DNA of 64,000 nt from an uncultured Gemmata sp. GTDB taxonomy: Bacteria > Planctomycetota > Planctomycetia > Gemmatales > Gemmataceae. Positions 1 to 8,991 of this stretch are shown here, piece by piece. The notes below the pieces were generated by a model. It made no database searches, was not told the origin of the DNA, and worked only from the letters and a program-made list of their open reading frames with translations. The stretch covers positions 713,704 through 777,703 of the forward strand of contig CALDUT010000001.1 in NCBI GenBank assembly GCA_937924775.1, in the 5' to 3' direction. The position numbers and the translations under genes are program-made. Numbering within the stretch: position 1 is the first letter of the stretch; every line of letters begins with the position of its first letter.

Positions 1-2169
1 CTCAGTTCCATTGCCGCTGCGGTCGTTTACTTGCTGCTGTTATTGCTGCTCTATTTGTTTGTCGATCTGTTGGTTTGGCGGGGGGAAATTCCTCCTTTTG
101 CGCAACTGACCGCGGCCCGCCAAAGCGAATTTGCCCGGGAGTGGGCCCGCACCAGCGAAGCCGATCGCCGCGAAGCCGTTGAGCGGATTGGTGCCCCGGG
201 GTGGCGCACGCAACGCCTGGCGGCCGCCGACGATGAGGAACTCCAGAAACTCGCCCAAAAGCCCGACGAACAACATCTGTTTGCGGATGAATGGGAAGAT
301 CGCTGGCGGGCCGGAGTCTACCTGGCCCTCCGCCGGCGGGTTAACCAACAGGCCGCGGATGCCTATTTGCCGCCGCGGACTTCAGCGCCAGAGGCCGTGC
401 CCTCCCGGGCCACCACGGCCGCCGATGCCACCGCCGACGGTGATTCCCACCCCCGCTATGGCATTCTCAGCCTTGTGGTGCGTGAACGCAACCGCTGGAC
501 GGCCTCGCTCATCGGCACCTTCGCGGCGTGGAACCCGTGGACGTGGACCCCCGGGCCGGATCTGTCCGCGAACGTCACCTACCTCACCGGTCTGTTCATT
601 CTGGGGTTGACGCTGGCATTGATTCTGGGGGTGTTGGTGAATGCCTACACTTACCTCTCCACAGCATCGACGCTCGATACCCTCATCCGCTTGCGCCGGG
701 CGATTTACTTCCACACGTACCGGCTGGGGGCTTTGACCCTGCAAGCTGTTGGTATCGGGGAGGCCACCAAGCTGCTCACCCGCCGCGTCGATGAGGTAGG
801 CACAGCCCTCGAATACCGCCTGACGGCGATTCGCTACCCCATTCTGATTGTGCTTTTGATCGTGCTGATTCTCCTGGTGAACTTTTGGGTGGCTTTGAGT
901 TTTCTGGCCCTGGCCGGGTTGGTTTGGCTCATTGGCGGGCAAGTCGCAGCGCACTTCCGCCGCGAACAACGCCTGGGCGAACGGCAAGCCGCGGGCGCAT
1001 TGGCCTTGCTCAAAGAAAGTCTGGCCATGTTCCGGCTGGTGAAATGTTATCAGATGGAACGTTTCAACCAGAACCGAGTGGAACGGCAACTCAACGAGTC
1101 CGCGAAAGCCTACTGGCGACGGCTGCGTGGTAATGCCATGGCCGGCCCATTGCTGGCCTCGGTCGCACTCGTTGCCGGCGTGGCCTTGGCGTATTTGGCT
1201 GGTCGCGGTGTGCTAGCGGGCGAATTCACTGTCGCGGGATTGGTGACCATGGCCGTGGCTCTGGTGTCCTTGGCCATTCCGATTGCCGGTATCTTCGATT
1301 ACTCGGCGAAGATGCGTCGCGGCCGCGAAGCTGCCGAAGCGATTTACGAATTCCTCGACCGCAAAGGCGAAGCCGCGGAAGTCGCCGATGCCGAATTCTT
1401 GCCGCCGCTGACCACCCGCATCGAATTCCGCAGTGTGACCCTCAAAGACCCCGTCAGCGGCGAGACGATTCTTGATAACATCAACTTCGCCATCCCCGCG
1501 ACAGCGAAAATCGCCATCGTCGGCCCCAGCACAGTTGAGAAACATTCGTTGGTCTATCTCATTCCTCGTTTTCTTGATCCGACGTCAGGTGAAATCCGCA
1601 TCGAAGATAAAAATATCCGCTGGGTGACGCACGAATCGCTCCGCGCCCAAGTCGCCCTAGTGATGCTCGAAGACCTCACCTTCTCTGATACGGTGGCCAA
1701 CAATATCGGTGTCGGCAGCCCCGAATACACGCTGCCCCAGATCATCGAAGCGGCCAAAATCGCCCACGCCCACCAATTCATCGAACGCCTGCCATATGGC
1801 TACGAAACCGTGATTGGCCCGGCCGGCTATTCATTGACGCTGGGCGAACGGTTCCGCATCGCCCTGGCCCGAGCGCTCCTTCGCGATCCCTCGATTCTCA
1901 TCATCGAAGAACCGGCCGGGCCGATCGACGAAGATACATTGGCCTTGCTCGATGATACGATGGTGCGTATCGCCCCGGGGCGTACCATCATCTTCCTGGC
2001 CCAGCGGCTCTCGACACTGCGGAACGTCAATCGTGTCTTTTTACTGCGCAATGGTCGGATTGAAGCCTCGGGGTCGCACCATGATCTGTTACGGGAAAGT
2101 GAACACTACCGCCGCTTGCAGATTCTCGCCGATGCGCCCTCGACGGAACACATAGCCCTGAAGGATTGA
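1..2169 (+). CDS. ABC exporter, fused membrane and ATP-binding domains, with degenerate ATPase motifs (5' partial)
   Basis: The reading frame is open to base 1, so the gene begins outside the window; the first in-window start codon is a TTG at 31. The visible part begins inside a transmembrane segment, continues with a long soluble insert, then a type-I exporter membrane domain (helices around 570-680 and 830-960, and 1140-1290). A C-terminal nucleotide-binding domain starts near 1400. The fold is recognisable, but every catalytic motif is altered. Walker A reads GPSTVEKHS (1522-1548), the Q-loop Gln is Leu (1666), the signature is LTLGE (1834-1848), Walker B is ILIIEEP (1894-1914), and the switch His is Gln (2002). 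Such domains normally act as the inactive half of a heterodimer; the active partner would lie upstream of this window. Substrate unknown. Confidence 0.85.
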   Translation, partial: LSSIAAAVVYLLLLLLLYLFVDLLVWRGEIPPFAQLTAARQSEFAREWARTSEADRREAVERIGAPGWRTQRLAAADDEELQKLAQKPDEQHLFADEWEDRWRAGVYLALRRRVNQQAADAYLPPRTSAPEAVPSRATTAADATADGDSHPRYGILSLVVRERNRWTASLIGTFAAWNPWTWTPGPDLSANVTYLTGLFILGLTLALILGVLVNAYTYLSTASTLDTLIRLRRAIYFHTYRLGALTLQAVGIGEATKLLTRRVDEVGTALEYRLTAIRYPILIVLLIVLILLVNFWVALSFLALAGLVWLIGGQVAAHFRREQRLGERQAAGALALLKESLAMFRLVKCYQMERFNQNRVERQLNESAKAYWRRLRGNAMAGPLLASVALVAGVALAYLAGRGVLAGEFTVAGLVTMAVALVSLAIPIAGIFDYSAKMRRGREAAEAIYEFLDRKGEAAEVADAEFLPPLTTRIEFRSVTLKDPVSGETILDNINFAIPATAKIAIVGPSTVEKHSLVYLIPRFLDPTSGEIRIEDKNIRWVTHESLRAQVALVMLEDLTFSDTVANNIGVGSPEYTLPQIIEAAKIAHAHQFIERLPYGYETVIGPAGYSLTLGERFRIALARALLRDPSILIIEEPAGPIDEDTLALLDDTMVRIAPGRTIIFLAQRLSTLRNVNRVFLLRNGRIEASGSHHDLLRESEHYRRLQILADAPSTEHIALKD

Positions 2170-2171
2170 GG

Positions 2172-2981
2172 ATGAATCCATTTGCCAATGAATTGACCGT
2201 GGCCCGCGAAGCGGCGGCCAACGCCAGTGACTTCCTCCGCCGCGAATATGAGGCGTTTATACCCATTCCCGATGCCCCGGTGACCATCAGTACCCACGCC
2301 GATAAAGCCGCGCAGGAACTGATTCTGGCGTATTTGCACGAACGCTTCCCCGACGATGCCCTGTGTGCCGAAGAAGCGACACCAGCGTTCGATGCTGTAC
2401 CGCGAGTCGGCCGGCGGACCTGGGTGGTCGACCCCATCGACGGCACCCGCGGCTTCGCCAAGAAGATGGGCCAATTCTCGGTGATGATCGGCCTATTGGT
2501 CGATGGCCAGCCGGTGGTGGGTGTCGTGGCCGAGCCAGCCCAACAGCGGGTCACCTTCGCTATCCGCGGCGGCGGCTGTTGGACCCACACCGGCAGTGCC
2601 GAACCGCAACGCTGTCATGTGTCGTCGCGGCGGTTCGAGGAGCTGATTCTTGCGCAAAGTTGGTCGAAAACCGGCATGTCGCCCAAACCGGTGCGGGCGT
2701 TTCAACCGCACCGGGTGATTGAAACCTACTCCGGCGGCGTGAAATTGGCTCTGGTCGCTCGCGGCGAAGCCGACATTTACGCGAACATGTACGACACTTT
2801 CCGCGATTGGGACATCTGCGCTGGTCATGTGCTGGTCGCGGAAGCCGGTGGTACCGTCACCGATTTAGGTGGTGGGCCAATCACCTACCAGAACCCGGAT
2901 TTCGCCCAAACCCGTGGTCTGATTGCGTCCAACGGCCTGGTTCACACGGAAGCGGTGATGCGTCTTGCGGGGCTGTCGTAG
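2172..2981 (+). CDS. Inositol monophosphatase-family phosphatase, HisN-type (histidinol-phosphatase or 3'-nucleotidase)
   Basis: Mg-dependent sugar/nucleotide phosphatase of the IMPase superfamily. Visible family motifs are the metal-binding acidic pair in LCAEEATP, the motif WVVDPIDGTRGF, and the C-terminal WDICAGHVLVAEAGG. A TTG at 2166 overlapping the ABC stop would add two residues, but the ATG at 2172 is preferred because AAGGA lies just before it. It follows the ABC gene almost without a gap, so the two are probably cotranscribed. The DGTRGF form of the motif is typical of the HisN/CysQ branch rather than of strict inositol monophosphatases. Substrate is not determinable here (histidinol phosphate or PAP are candidates). 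A second, DGTANY-type IMPase lies at 43366-44184. Confidence 0.85.
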   Translation: MNPFANELTVAREAAANASDFLRREYEAFIPIPDAPVTISTHADKAAQELILAYLHERFPDDALCAEEATPAFDAVPRVGRRTWVVDPIDGTRGFAKKMGQFSVMIGLLVDGQPVVGVVAEPAQQRVTFAIRGGGCWTHTGSAEPQRCHVSSRRFEELILAQSWSKTGMSPKPVRAFQPHRVIETYSGGVKLALVARGEADIYANMYDTFRDWDICAGHVLVAEAGGTVTDLGGGPITYQNPDFAQTRGLIASNGLVHTEAVMRLAGLS

Positions 2982-3044
2982 CGGCGATAACCCGACTGTA
3001 GCCTCTCGGCTCAGCATCGGTTACCAGGGCGTGGCTTGCTCCCT

Positions 3045-4466
3045 TCACCGAGAATGGCCTTTCGACTCAGCCCCATCAGAGGGGGTGGGGCGCACGTCGA
3101 GACAAACGACGTGCTGTTCATCGCGCAGATAAATTCGCCCCTCGACCAAGACCGGGCTGGCCCAGTTGTTGTTACCGCTGAGAATTTTCGGGGTTTTGGC
3201 GATCAGGTGGAATTCCTGAGGATTCGCTTCCACCAAATACAAGTGCCCATTGGCCGATTGCAGAATCAAGTGATCGCCGGCCAGAATCAAACTCGCCTGA
3301 CCGATCGAGCGCTCGCCCCAATCCGGTACTTCCTTGCCGGTACTGAATTCGAGGCATTTGAGCCCATTGAGGCCGTTTTGCCCATCGATACCGAAAATGT
3401 GCCGGTCTTTGTACACACTGGTGGAGTGGTGATTCTGATAGCCGCGGCCCCGGCGCTCGTACACCTTCACCAGTTTCACTGTATCAGCGGATCGTTCGGC
3501 CCGCAGCAGGGCACTGCCCGAACTGTAGGCCGCGGAAATGAATACATAGGTGTTGGCGTCGTCATCGCTGACCACCAAAGGTGTCGCGATGTTGGCATGG
3601 TGTAACGTGGACCACTTGAAGCGATCCGTAATCGTTCCGTCGCTGGGGCGGATGGCCAACAACGCATCGCCTAAGAAGGCGAAGATCGTATCTTGACCCG
3701 CGACGGAAGCCACTACCGGCGAACTGTAACTGGGGGGATGCGAACCGCTTTGCCATTTCACCTGACCGGTGATTTTGTCGAAGGCAACGACCGCGGCCGC
3801 GTCTCCCCCCGGCTGCACAATCACCATATCGCGGTAGACCAACGGCGACCCGGCAACACCCCATTCCGGCAGTTTGGCGTTGAATTCAGTCACCAGATCG
3901 TGCGACCAGCGGACGTGCGGCCCATCGGCCAGCACCTCGATGGCGAGCAATCGTCCCGATACCCCCACCGTGAAAACCCAATTCCCATCGATCGCGGGGG
4001 TCGCCCGCGGGCCAGAATCGTAGCCGATGCGGCCCAACCGCGGTGGATCGTAGCGGTATTCCCACAGTTGCTGACCGGTTTCGGCATCGAGGCAGACGAC
4101 GCGTTCCTGTTGATCCTGCTTATCTTGAACGTAGAGTTTCCCCGCGACGACCGAACAGGAACCGAACCCACCGCCGATGGGGACCCGCCAGAGTTCCTGG
4201 GGCGGTTTTTTGTCCCAATCGGTGCGGAAACTCCCAGCGGCGGCCACTCCCTGGCGTGCGGGTCCGCGCCACTGCGGCGAACCGGCCGCGGCTTCTGGCT
4301 GTGGGGCGTTTTTGAGGTTGGCGGTGCCGGCCCGGTCAATTTCCGCGGCATTTTCACTATCGGCCAATAACCATGATCGCACCCACGACGATTGCCACGC
4401 GGCATAGCCGCCAATGGCTAGCACCGCAACTATCCCCAAGATCAGCACCAGTGAGCGGGTTTTCAT
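3045..4466 (-). CDS. Membrane-anchored PQQ-like beta-propeller (outer-membrane-BamB-like) protein
   Basis: A 473-residue protein with an N-terminal signal-anchor (MKTRSLVLILGIVAVLAIGG), a short linker, then repeated beta-propeller blades of the PQQ-like type. Examples are SPQWRGP at the start of the domain, LYVQDKQDQQERVVCLDAETGQQLWEYR, and VVAFDKITGQVKWQ. In Planctomycetota such WD/PQQ-like proteins are abundant and mostly uncharacterised; no enzymatic residues can be assigned. The ATG at 4466 was chosen because the signal anchor begins there; the frame stays open to a TTG at 4499. It is convergent with the phosphatase gene, with about 60 bp between stops. Confidence 0.8.
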   Translation of the reverse strand: MKTRSLVLILGIVAVLAIGGYAAWQSSWVRSWLLADSENAAEIDRAGTANLKNAPQPEAAAGSPQWRGPARQGVAAAGSFRTDWDKKPPQELWRVPIGGGFGSCSVVAGKLYVQDKQDQQERVVCLDAETGQQLWEYRYDPPRLGRIGYDSGPRATPAIDGNWVFTVGVSGRLLAIEVLADGPHVRWSHDLVTEFNAKLPEWGVAGSPLVYRDMVIVQPGGDAAAVVAFDKITGQVKWQSGSHPPSYSSPVVASVAGQDTIFAFLGDALLAIRPSDGTITDRFKWSTLHHANIATPLVVSDDDANTYVFISAAYSSGSALLRAERSADTVKLVKVYERRGRGYQNHHSTSVYKDRHIFGIDGQNGLNGLKCLEFSTGKEVPDWGERSIGQASLILAGDHLILQSANGHLYLVEANPQEFHLIAKTPKILSGNNNWASPVLVEGRIYLRDEQHVVCLDVRPTPSDGAESKGHSR

Positions 4467-4583
4467 CGAGATAGCCCCAACAGATGTGAGAAGGAGCAAG
4501 CCGCGTGAGCGAGTGCCACATCGTTCAACGTAGTGCGCACTCGCCGTGGGATGACGATTTGTCGTCCGTTCGCGGCGATGGGC

Positions 4584-4743
4584 ATGTCTACTTTTGTTGA
4601 AAAGTGTTCCCCGTGGAACGTCGGCGAACGTTAGAATGTCGCACCGAAGGGCTGTTGCTTTATGAACATATGGATAATCATCGTTTTTTCATGATTTTTC
4701 CTCGGAATTTGGCACACTTTTCTAAGTAGACGAAAGTAGACAT
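4584..4743 (+). repeat. Dispersed 160-bp inverted-repeat element, copy A
   Basis: Begins ATGTCTACTTTTG (4584-4596) and ends CGAAAGTAGACAT, which are inverted repeats of each other at 12 of 13 positions. Inside lies GTTCCCCGTGGAAC (4606-4619), a one-base variant of a parS-like palindrome. Then come CGTCGGC and the 12-mer GTTAGAATGTCG (4630-4641), which is identical in copies A, B and D. Subterminal arms GAAAAGTGTTCC and GGCACACTTTTC also pair. It sits between the PQQ gene start and the oxidoreductase stop. The rest of the ~390-bp gap shows nothing else. Confidence 0.85.
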
Positions 4744-4886
4744 GCTGCCGAGTCTGGGTACGTGCTGCCACATAATCAGCTTAATCAGCGCGGGGGTAAA
4801 GGTTTGCGGCATCCCCCACGGGGCGATGTTCGTTCGGGGGGCAACACGGGCCGCTGGTGGGTTGTCGAATCGCTCAGGCTTGTGGT

Positions 4887-6695
4887 TTAAGCCCGTTTTT
4901 TGAAGTCGATCTCCGGGGCATCCGGGGTGTTGGGGTCGAACCATTCGTCGCGGAACTTGATGCGTTGGCCGGTTTCCATGGCGATGTTGGCGGTCAGAGC
5001 CAGAATCGCGTCGGCCATGGCCACTTCGCCGTGGCAGCGGGGGAGAATGTCCGCGTATTTGAGGTGGCCGTTGCCATCGGTTTCATAGCTGACTTTTTCG
5101 CCACGTTTTTGCCATTCGCGAATGCAGTAGGCGAAGTGTTCCATTTCGGTGCGGTAACCGCGAACGGCGCTATTCCAATCGGAGCCGCCGGCGGCTTTAC
5201 CCATGGAGGCACTACTGCCTCCGCCGCCCCAGGTGCTGGTCGATTCCATCACCGGTTTGCCGCCGCCGGCGGTCGTCACGGTGATTTTCGTGTCGCGGCC
5301 ACCCGTATCGCCTTTCTTGGATTTGTCGCGCTCACGCCACAGGTAAACGTCGGCTTCTTTTTCCAAAAACATCGTGCCTTGGGTGCCCATCACCCATTCA
5401 CCGTAGTTTTCGAACTCGTTGGTGTTGATGGAACTGAATGTGACAATAACGATATCGTCTTTGCCCTTGGGGTTGATGATGGGTTTGCCATTTTTGAGCA
5501 CAACACGGCCCCGATCGTCGCGTTCGTAGTAGGTTCGGCCGGGAAATTCGTAGGTCACAAAGACGGTATCGGCCCCTTCGCGGTCGTTGCCGCGGCTGGG
5601 ATCGTCGCCCCGGCCATAGAAGAACTTGCCGCCCACGCCGCTGACCGTCAGGGGCCGGACATGGCCGAGGATGATCGACGAGGCATCCAGTTGGTGGCTG
5701 CCCAATTCGGCCATCAGCCCACCACCGGTGCGGTTGAAACAACGCCAGCGCACCAACTCGGCAACATCGCGGAAACCATATTTCTCAGGGTCGGCAAAGG
5801 CCAACTCCTTGAGCTTCTCGGGGGTCAGTTCTTTGGCGTCTTCAATCGGGACTTCTTTCCACCAGGAATCGACATAGGCCGGGATGCCGTAGGTTTTGTC
5901 GAACTTCTTGTCATTGAAGGCTTTCGGATCGTAGGGCCACGAGTTGTTGCGGTGCCACAAGGCCCGGATGTAGCGGATGTCGCCAAGGATGCCGTTTTCG
6001 ATCAGTTCAATCGCTTGGGCGTAGAGGGTGCTGTAGTGCCGTTGGTGGCCGATCGACAGCAGAACGCCTTTGTCTTTGGCGTAGCGGATCATGTCCTTGC
6101 AGCGGGAAACGTCGTGCGCCATGAGCTTTTCGCACAGCACATGCAGCCCGGCGTCCATGCACTTCTTGGCAATGATGTCGTGCGTGTTGAGGGGGGTGGC
6201 GATAATGACCGCTTCGAGGCCGAGTTTGTCCTTATCCGCCAACAGCGCCTCGACGGTGTGATAGGTGCGTTTTTCGGCAATTTCCCGGGCCACTGCGTCG
6301 CCATAGTGGCGGCGCAAGCCTTTGCGCGGTCCGCGTTCTTCGCCGTCAATGATCCGCTTGCGGTTGGTCGGACGAATATCGCAAATGGCGATAATTTCGT
6401 TAAACTCCGGGTTATGATCGCCCACCAGAACACCGCCTTCATCCCCGGTACCAATCAAGGCGGTGCGAACGGCTTTGTTCCCCTTCCACGACTGATAGCC
6501 GAAGTAAACCGCCGCCGAAACAGGCACGACTGCCCCCGCGGCCAGAGCGGCTTTGAGAATGTCACGGCGATCGGGATCGTCGGGGCCGCCGACGGCGAGC
6601 GTCCGCATGCGGCCTTGGCGGGCCAAATCCCCAGACGCCTGATCGAAATTCGCTTTGCCGAGGGCTTTTTGTTCGGGGCTTAAATCGAGAGACAT
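4887..6695 (-). CDS. Gfo/Idh/MocA-family oxidoreductase with N-terminal twin-arginine-like segment
   Basis: A 602-residue NAD(P)-dependent oxidoreductase. After about 60 residues there is a Tat-like stretch DRRDILKAALAAGAVVPVSA. It is followed by the Rossmann start VRTALIGTGDEGG, the acidic strand end EIIAICDIRP, and the family segment VLCEKLMAHDVSRCKDM in place of the usual EKP. The C-terminal half is the alpha/beta Gfo/Idh domain with insertions, ending with a conserved WFDPNTPDAPEIDF tail. The unusual start (SLDLSPEQKALGKANFDQ) before the Tat-like region is seen in secreted planctomycete homologues. The ATG at 6695 is supported by GGAG eight bases upstream. Substrate is probably a sugar or cyclitol, but this is inference. 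Confidence 0.85.
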   Translation of the reverse strand: MSLDLSPEQKALGKANFDQASGDLARQGRMRTLAVGGPDDPDRRDILKAALAAGAVVPVSAAVYFGYQSWKGNKAVRTALIGTGDEGGVLVGDHNPEFNEIIAICDIRPTNRKRIIDGEERGPRKGLRRHYGDAVAREIAEKRTYHTVEALLADKDKLGLEAVIIATPLNTHDIIAKKCMDAGLHVLCEKLMAHDVSRCKDMIRYAKDKGVLLSIGHQRHYSTLYAQAIELIENGILGDIRYIRALWHRNNSWPYDPKAFNDKKFDKTYGIPAYVDSWWKEVPIEDAKELTPEKLKELAFADPEKYGFRDVAELVRWRCFNRTGGGLMAELGSHQLDASSIILGHVRPLTVSGVGGKFFYGRGDDPSRGNDREGADTVFVTYEFPGRTYYERDDRGRVVLKNGKPIINPKGKDDIVIVTFSSINTNEFENYGEWVMGTQGTMFLEKEADVYLWRERDKSKKGDTGGRDTKITVTTAGGGKPVMESTSTWGGGGSSASMGKAAGGSDWNSAVRGYRTEMEHFAYCIREWQKRGEKVSYETDGNGHLKYADILPRCHGEVAMADAILALTANIAMETGQRIKFRDEWFDPNTPDAPEIDFKKRA

Positions 6696-6867
6696 CGCTT
6701 GACTCCGGGGAGAATGACGTAGTGGCCGATTGACCCATGCGTTGGGGTTGTTGGTATTATTCGCAAACAATCGCGACTGCCAAGGCAAGATTCCCCGAAT
6801 CCCGCGGGCGACTGGGGCGGGCTTCGGGGCGTGTGCTTGGGGGGCGATGGGGACGAGAGCGTAACGG

Positions 6868-8991
6868 CTACTCGGCGGGGTTGGGCGGGGGGGCCGCGGG
6901 GCTACCCGGGGGGCCATCGGGAGAGCCCCCGTTGGGGCGTTTGCCGGTCCCTTTACTGCCCTTGCTCCCAGGCTGTCCGCTGCCTTTGGGGGGTGAGGAA
7001 CTGCCGTCGCCTTTGAAGTAATCGTCTTTGCCGTTTTTGCCTTCGCCACCGGAGCCGCCTTTATTTTCTCCGTCGCGGGTGCGGGTCTTGTCGTCAGGAG
7101 CTAGCAGCACACGCGGATTGAGAACCACCTGTTCCCCCTCGGTAATCCCTTCCCGAATCTCGACGACCTTTTCGTTGGCTAAACCCAGCTTCACGGGGCG
7201 GCGTTCGAAGCCGGTGGGGGTCTTAACGAAGACTTCGCGGACTGCACCCATGTCGGTCCCGCCCAGAATCGCCTGCACCGGCACGGTCAGCACCGGTTGG
7301 TTGGTGGTATCGACGGTGATCGTGACTTCGGCGGTCATGTCCGGTTTGAGTTGTTCACCCAGAACCGGCTTGCGGCTGCCATCAGGCAACACCTCAAAGT
7401 CAATCGTGACAATGGTTTGATACAGCTTGACATCGGAAGTCCAGGAGTCGACCTGACTGGCGACGTTGGCCACGGTCCGCACGCGGCCCTCATAGATGCG
7501 ATCCGGCAGAGCATCGACGCGGATTGTGGCTTTCTGCCCGTCGGACACTTTCACATACTCCGCGTGCCGGTAGACCTTGTGCAGGTGATTCACATTGTCC
7601 TGGTGTTGGCTGACGATGCGGGTGAAAGGGTCGGTATTGAGCATCATCAGCTTCTGCAGGCTGTCGACGAAATGGGTGGGGATCCACACATCGCCGCGGA
7701 TGCGGGCCACCATCGCCTCGTGGACTTTGGTGTTGACCTGCATTTTGCGCAAATTGGGGATGCGCAGAAGTTTTTGTCCTTCCTTGACTTGCGCACCGAC
7801 TTCGATCATGCCCTCGGTAGTGGCCCGGAACCGGCTCGATTCTTGTTTGTAGTAAACCACCATCGAATCCGGTTCGATATTGTCGGGGGCCCGGATTTCA
7901 CATTCTTTGCGCTGTTGTTGAATTTCCCGCAATAGTTCATCGGCCTGAGCGTAGAGCAGGTCGCATTTGCGTTTTTCGGCCACAAATTTGGCCAGATTCG
8001 CTTCGGCTTCGAGCTTGGCCTTCTCCAAACTGAGGGCGGCGTTGTCGCGAGCGAGGATGAGGTTGGTGAGGGTTTGATCGCGTTCGCTGGTGAGGAGTTG
8101 TTGGAGTTTGGCTTTGAGGCTGCGGAGGGTTTCCACCGAGCTATCAAGGCGGGATTTCTCGGCCTGCGCCTGCGCGGGGCTCATGTAGGAGAGCTTCACC
8201 ATCCGCTCGGCCCAAGCGGCCCGTTCGCGATTCTGCTCCACGGTGGCTTCGGCCAGCCGCACCTGGCCGGTCAGGTCGTCGACCGACTGGCGGAAGGTCC
8301 CAGCTTCGACCAGGGCCACCGGTCCGCCAGCCAGAGCCGCCCACACCGCCCGATTGGGGTCGTAGGTCATGCCGATATAGGTTTTCAGAGCATATTCGGC
8401 GGCCGTCAGAGCCGATTGCGCGTTGGAGATGTTCAGTTCGTTCTCTTTGATGGCAATTTCGACGTCTTTCTCCGCTTTGATTTTGTTAGCCAACGCGGTT
8501 TGCACCACGATCAGTTGGTTGTCTTCTTGGTCTTTGAGGGCAGAATCATCGAGAATCATCAACAGTTGGCCGGGTTTGACGCGGGAACCATCGTCGATCA
8601 CCCATTTGATGGTGCTGGAGAAGCTTTTATTGCCCGCCCGCACCCGGCAAACAATGTCGCGATTGTCGATCGATTCGAGGGTGCCCTTTTCGGTGACACT
8701 GACAATCAGCGGTTCGCGTTGGACGGTGTGCAGTAGCACATCCGCCCGTTGGGGCGCCGGCCGCAGCACCAGATACCAGCCGCCGGCGGCCACAGCCCCC
8801 AGAACGAGCAGGCCGGCGGCGGCGAAAAGGAACAGTTTGCCGTTAGCGGCGATCCGCGATGGCAGGGCTTTCGGCCCGCTGCTGCGGGAACTGAGGAGGC
8901 CCAAGGCCGATAGGTCGGGGGGCGGGAAGCCGTTCGCCGCCGGGCTGGACGGAGGGTTGGGTTGGGTTGTCGATTCGGTTGAAAGGTTCAT
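6868..8991 (-). CDS. Efflux pump periplasmic adaptor (HlyD/MacA-type membrane fusion protein)
   Basis: Connects an inner-membrane pump to a TolC-type outer-membrane channel. The 707-residue protein has a disordered Pro/Ser-rich N-terminus, one transmembrane helix (LFLFAAAGLLVLGAVAAGG, about residues 50-68), and a biotinyl-lipoyl half-domain (VSVTEKGTLESIDNRDI). A long coiled-coil hairpin (roughly residues 140-350) follows, then beta-barrel and membrane-proximal domains ending near VVLNPRVLL. The tail is Gly/Lys/Pro-rich. The gene starts 149 bp inside the upstream TolC-like gene; an in-frame ATG at 9012 is an alternative start. No pump gene is in the neighbourhood, so the transporter is encoded elsewhere. 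Confidence 0.85.
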   Translation of the reverse strand: MNLSTESTTQPNPPSSPAANGFPPPDLSALGLLSSRSSGPKALPSRIAANGKLFLFAAAGLLVLGAVAAGGWYLVLRPAPQRADVLLHTVQREPLIVSVTEKGTLESIDNRDIVCRVRAGNKSFSSTIKWVIDDGSRVKPGQLLMILDDSALKDQEDNQLIVVQTALANKIKAEKDVEIAIKENELNISNAQSALTAAEYALKTYIGMTYDPNRAVWAALAGGPVALVEAGTFRQSVDDLTGQVRLAEATVEQNRERAAWAERMVKLSYMSPAQAQAEKSRLDSSVETLRSLKAKLQQLLTSERDQTLTNLILARDNAALSLEKAKLEAEANLAKFVAEKRKCDLLYAQADELLREIQQQRKECEIRAPDNIEPDSMVVYYKQESSRFRATTEGMIEVGAQVKEGQKLLRIPNLRKMQVNTKVHEAMVARIRGDVWIPTHFVDSLQKLMMLNTDPFTRIVSQHQDNVNHLHKVYRHAEYVKVSDGQKATIRVDALPDRIYEGRVRTVANVASQVDSWTSDVKLYQTIVTIDFEVLPDGSRKPVLGEQLKPDMTAEVTITVDTTNQPVLTVPVQAILGGTDMGAVREVFVKTPTGFERRPVKLGLANEKVVEIREGITEGEQVVLNPRVLLAPDDKTRTRDGENKGGSGGEGKNGKDDYFKGDGSSSPPKGSGQPGSKGSKGTGKRPNGGSPDGPPGSPAAPPPNPAE

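Noticed and set aside
4857..6683. Long open frame (608 aa) on the plus strand
   Set aside because: Antisense to the Gfo/Idh/MocA gene; Gly/Ala/Phe/Val-biased shadow translation without motifs, whereas the minus strand gives a clear oxidoreductase.
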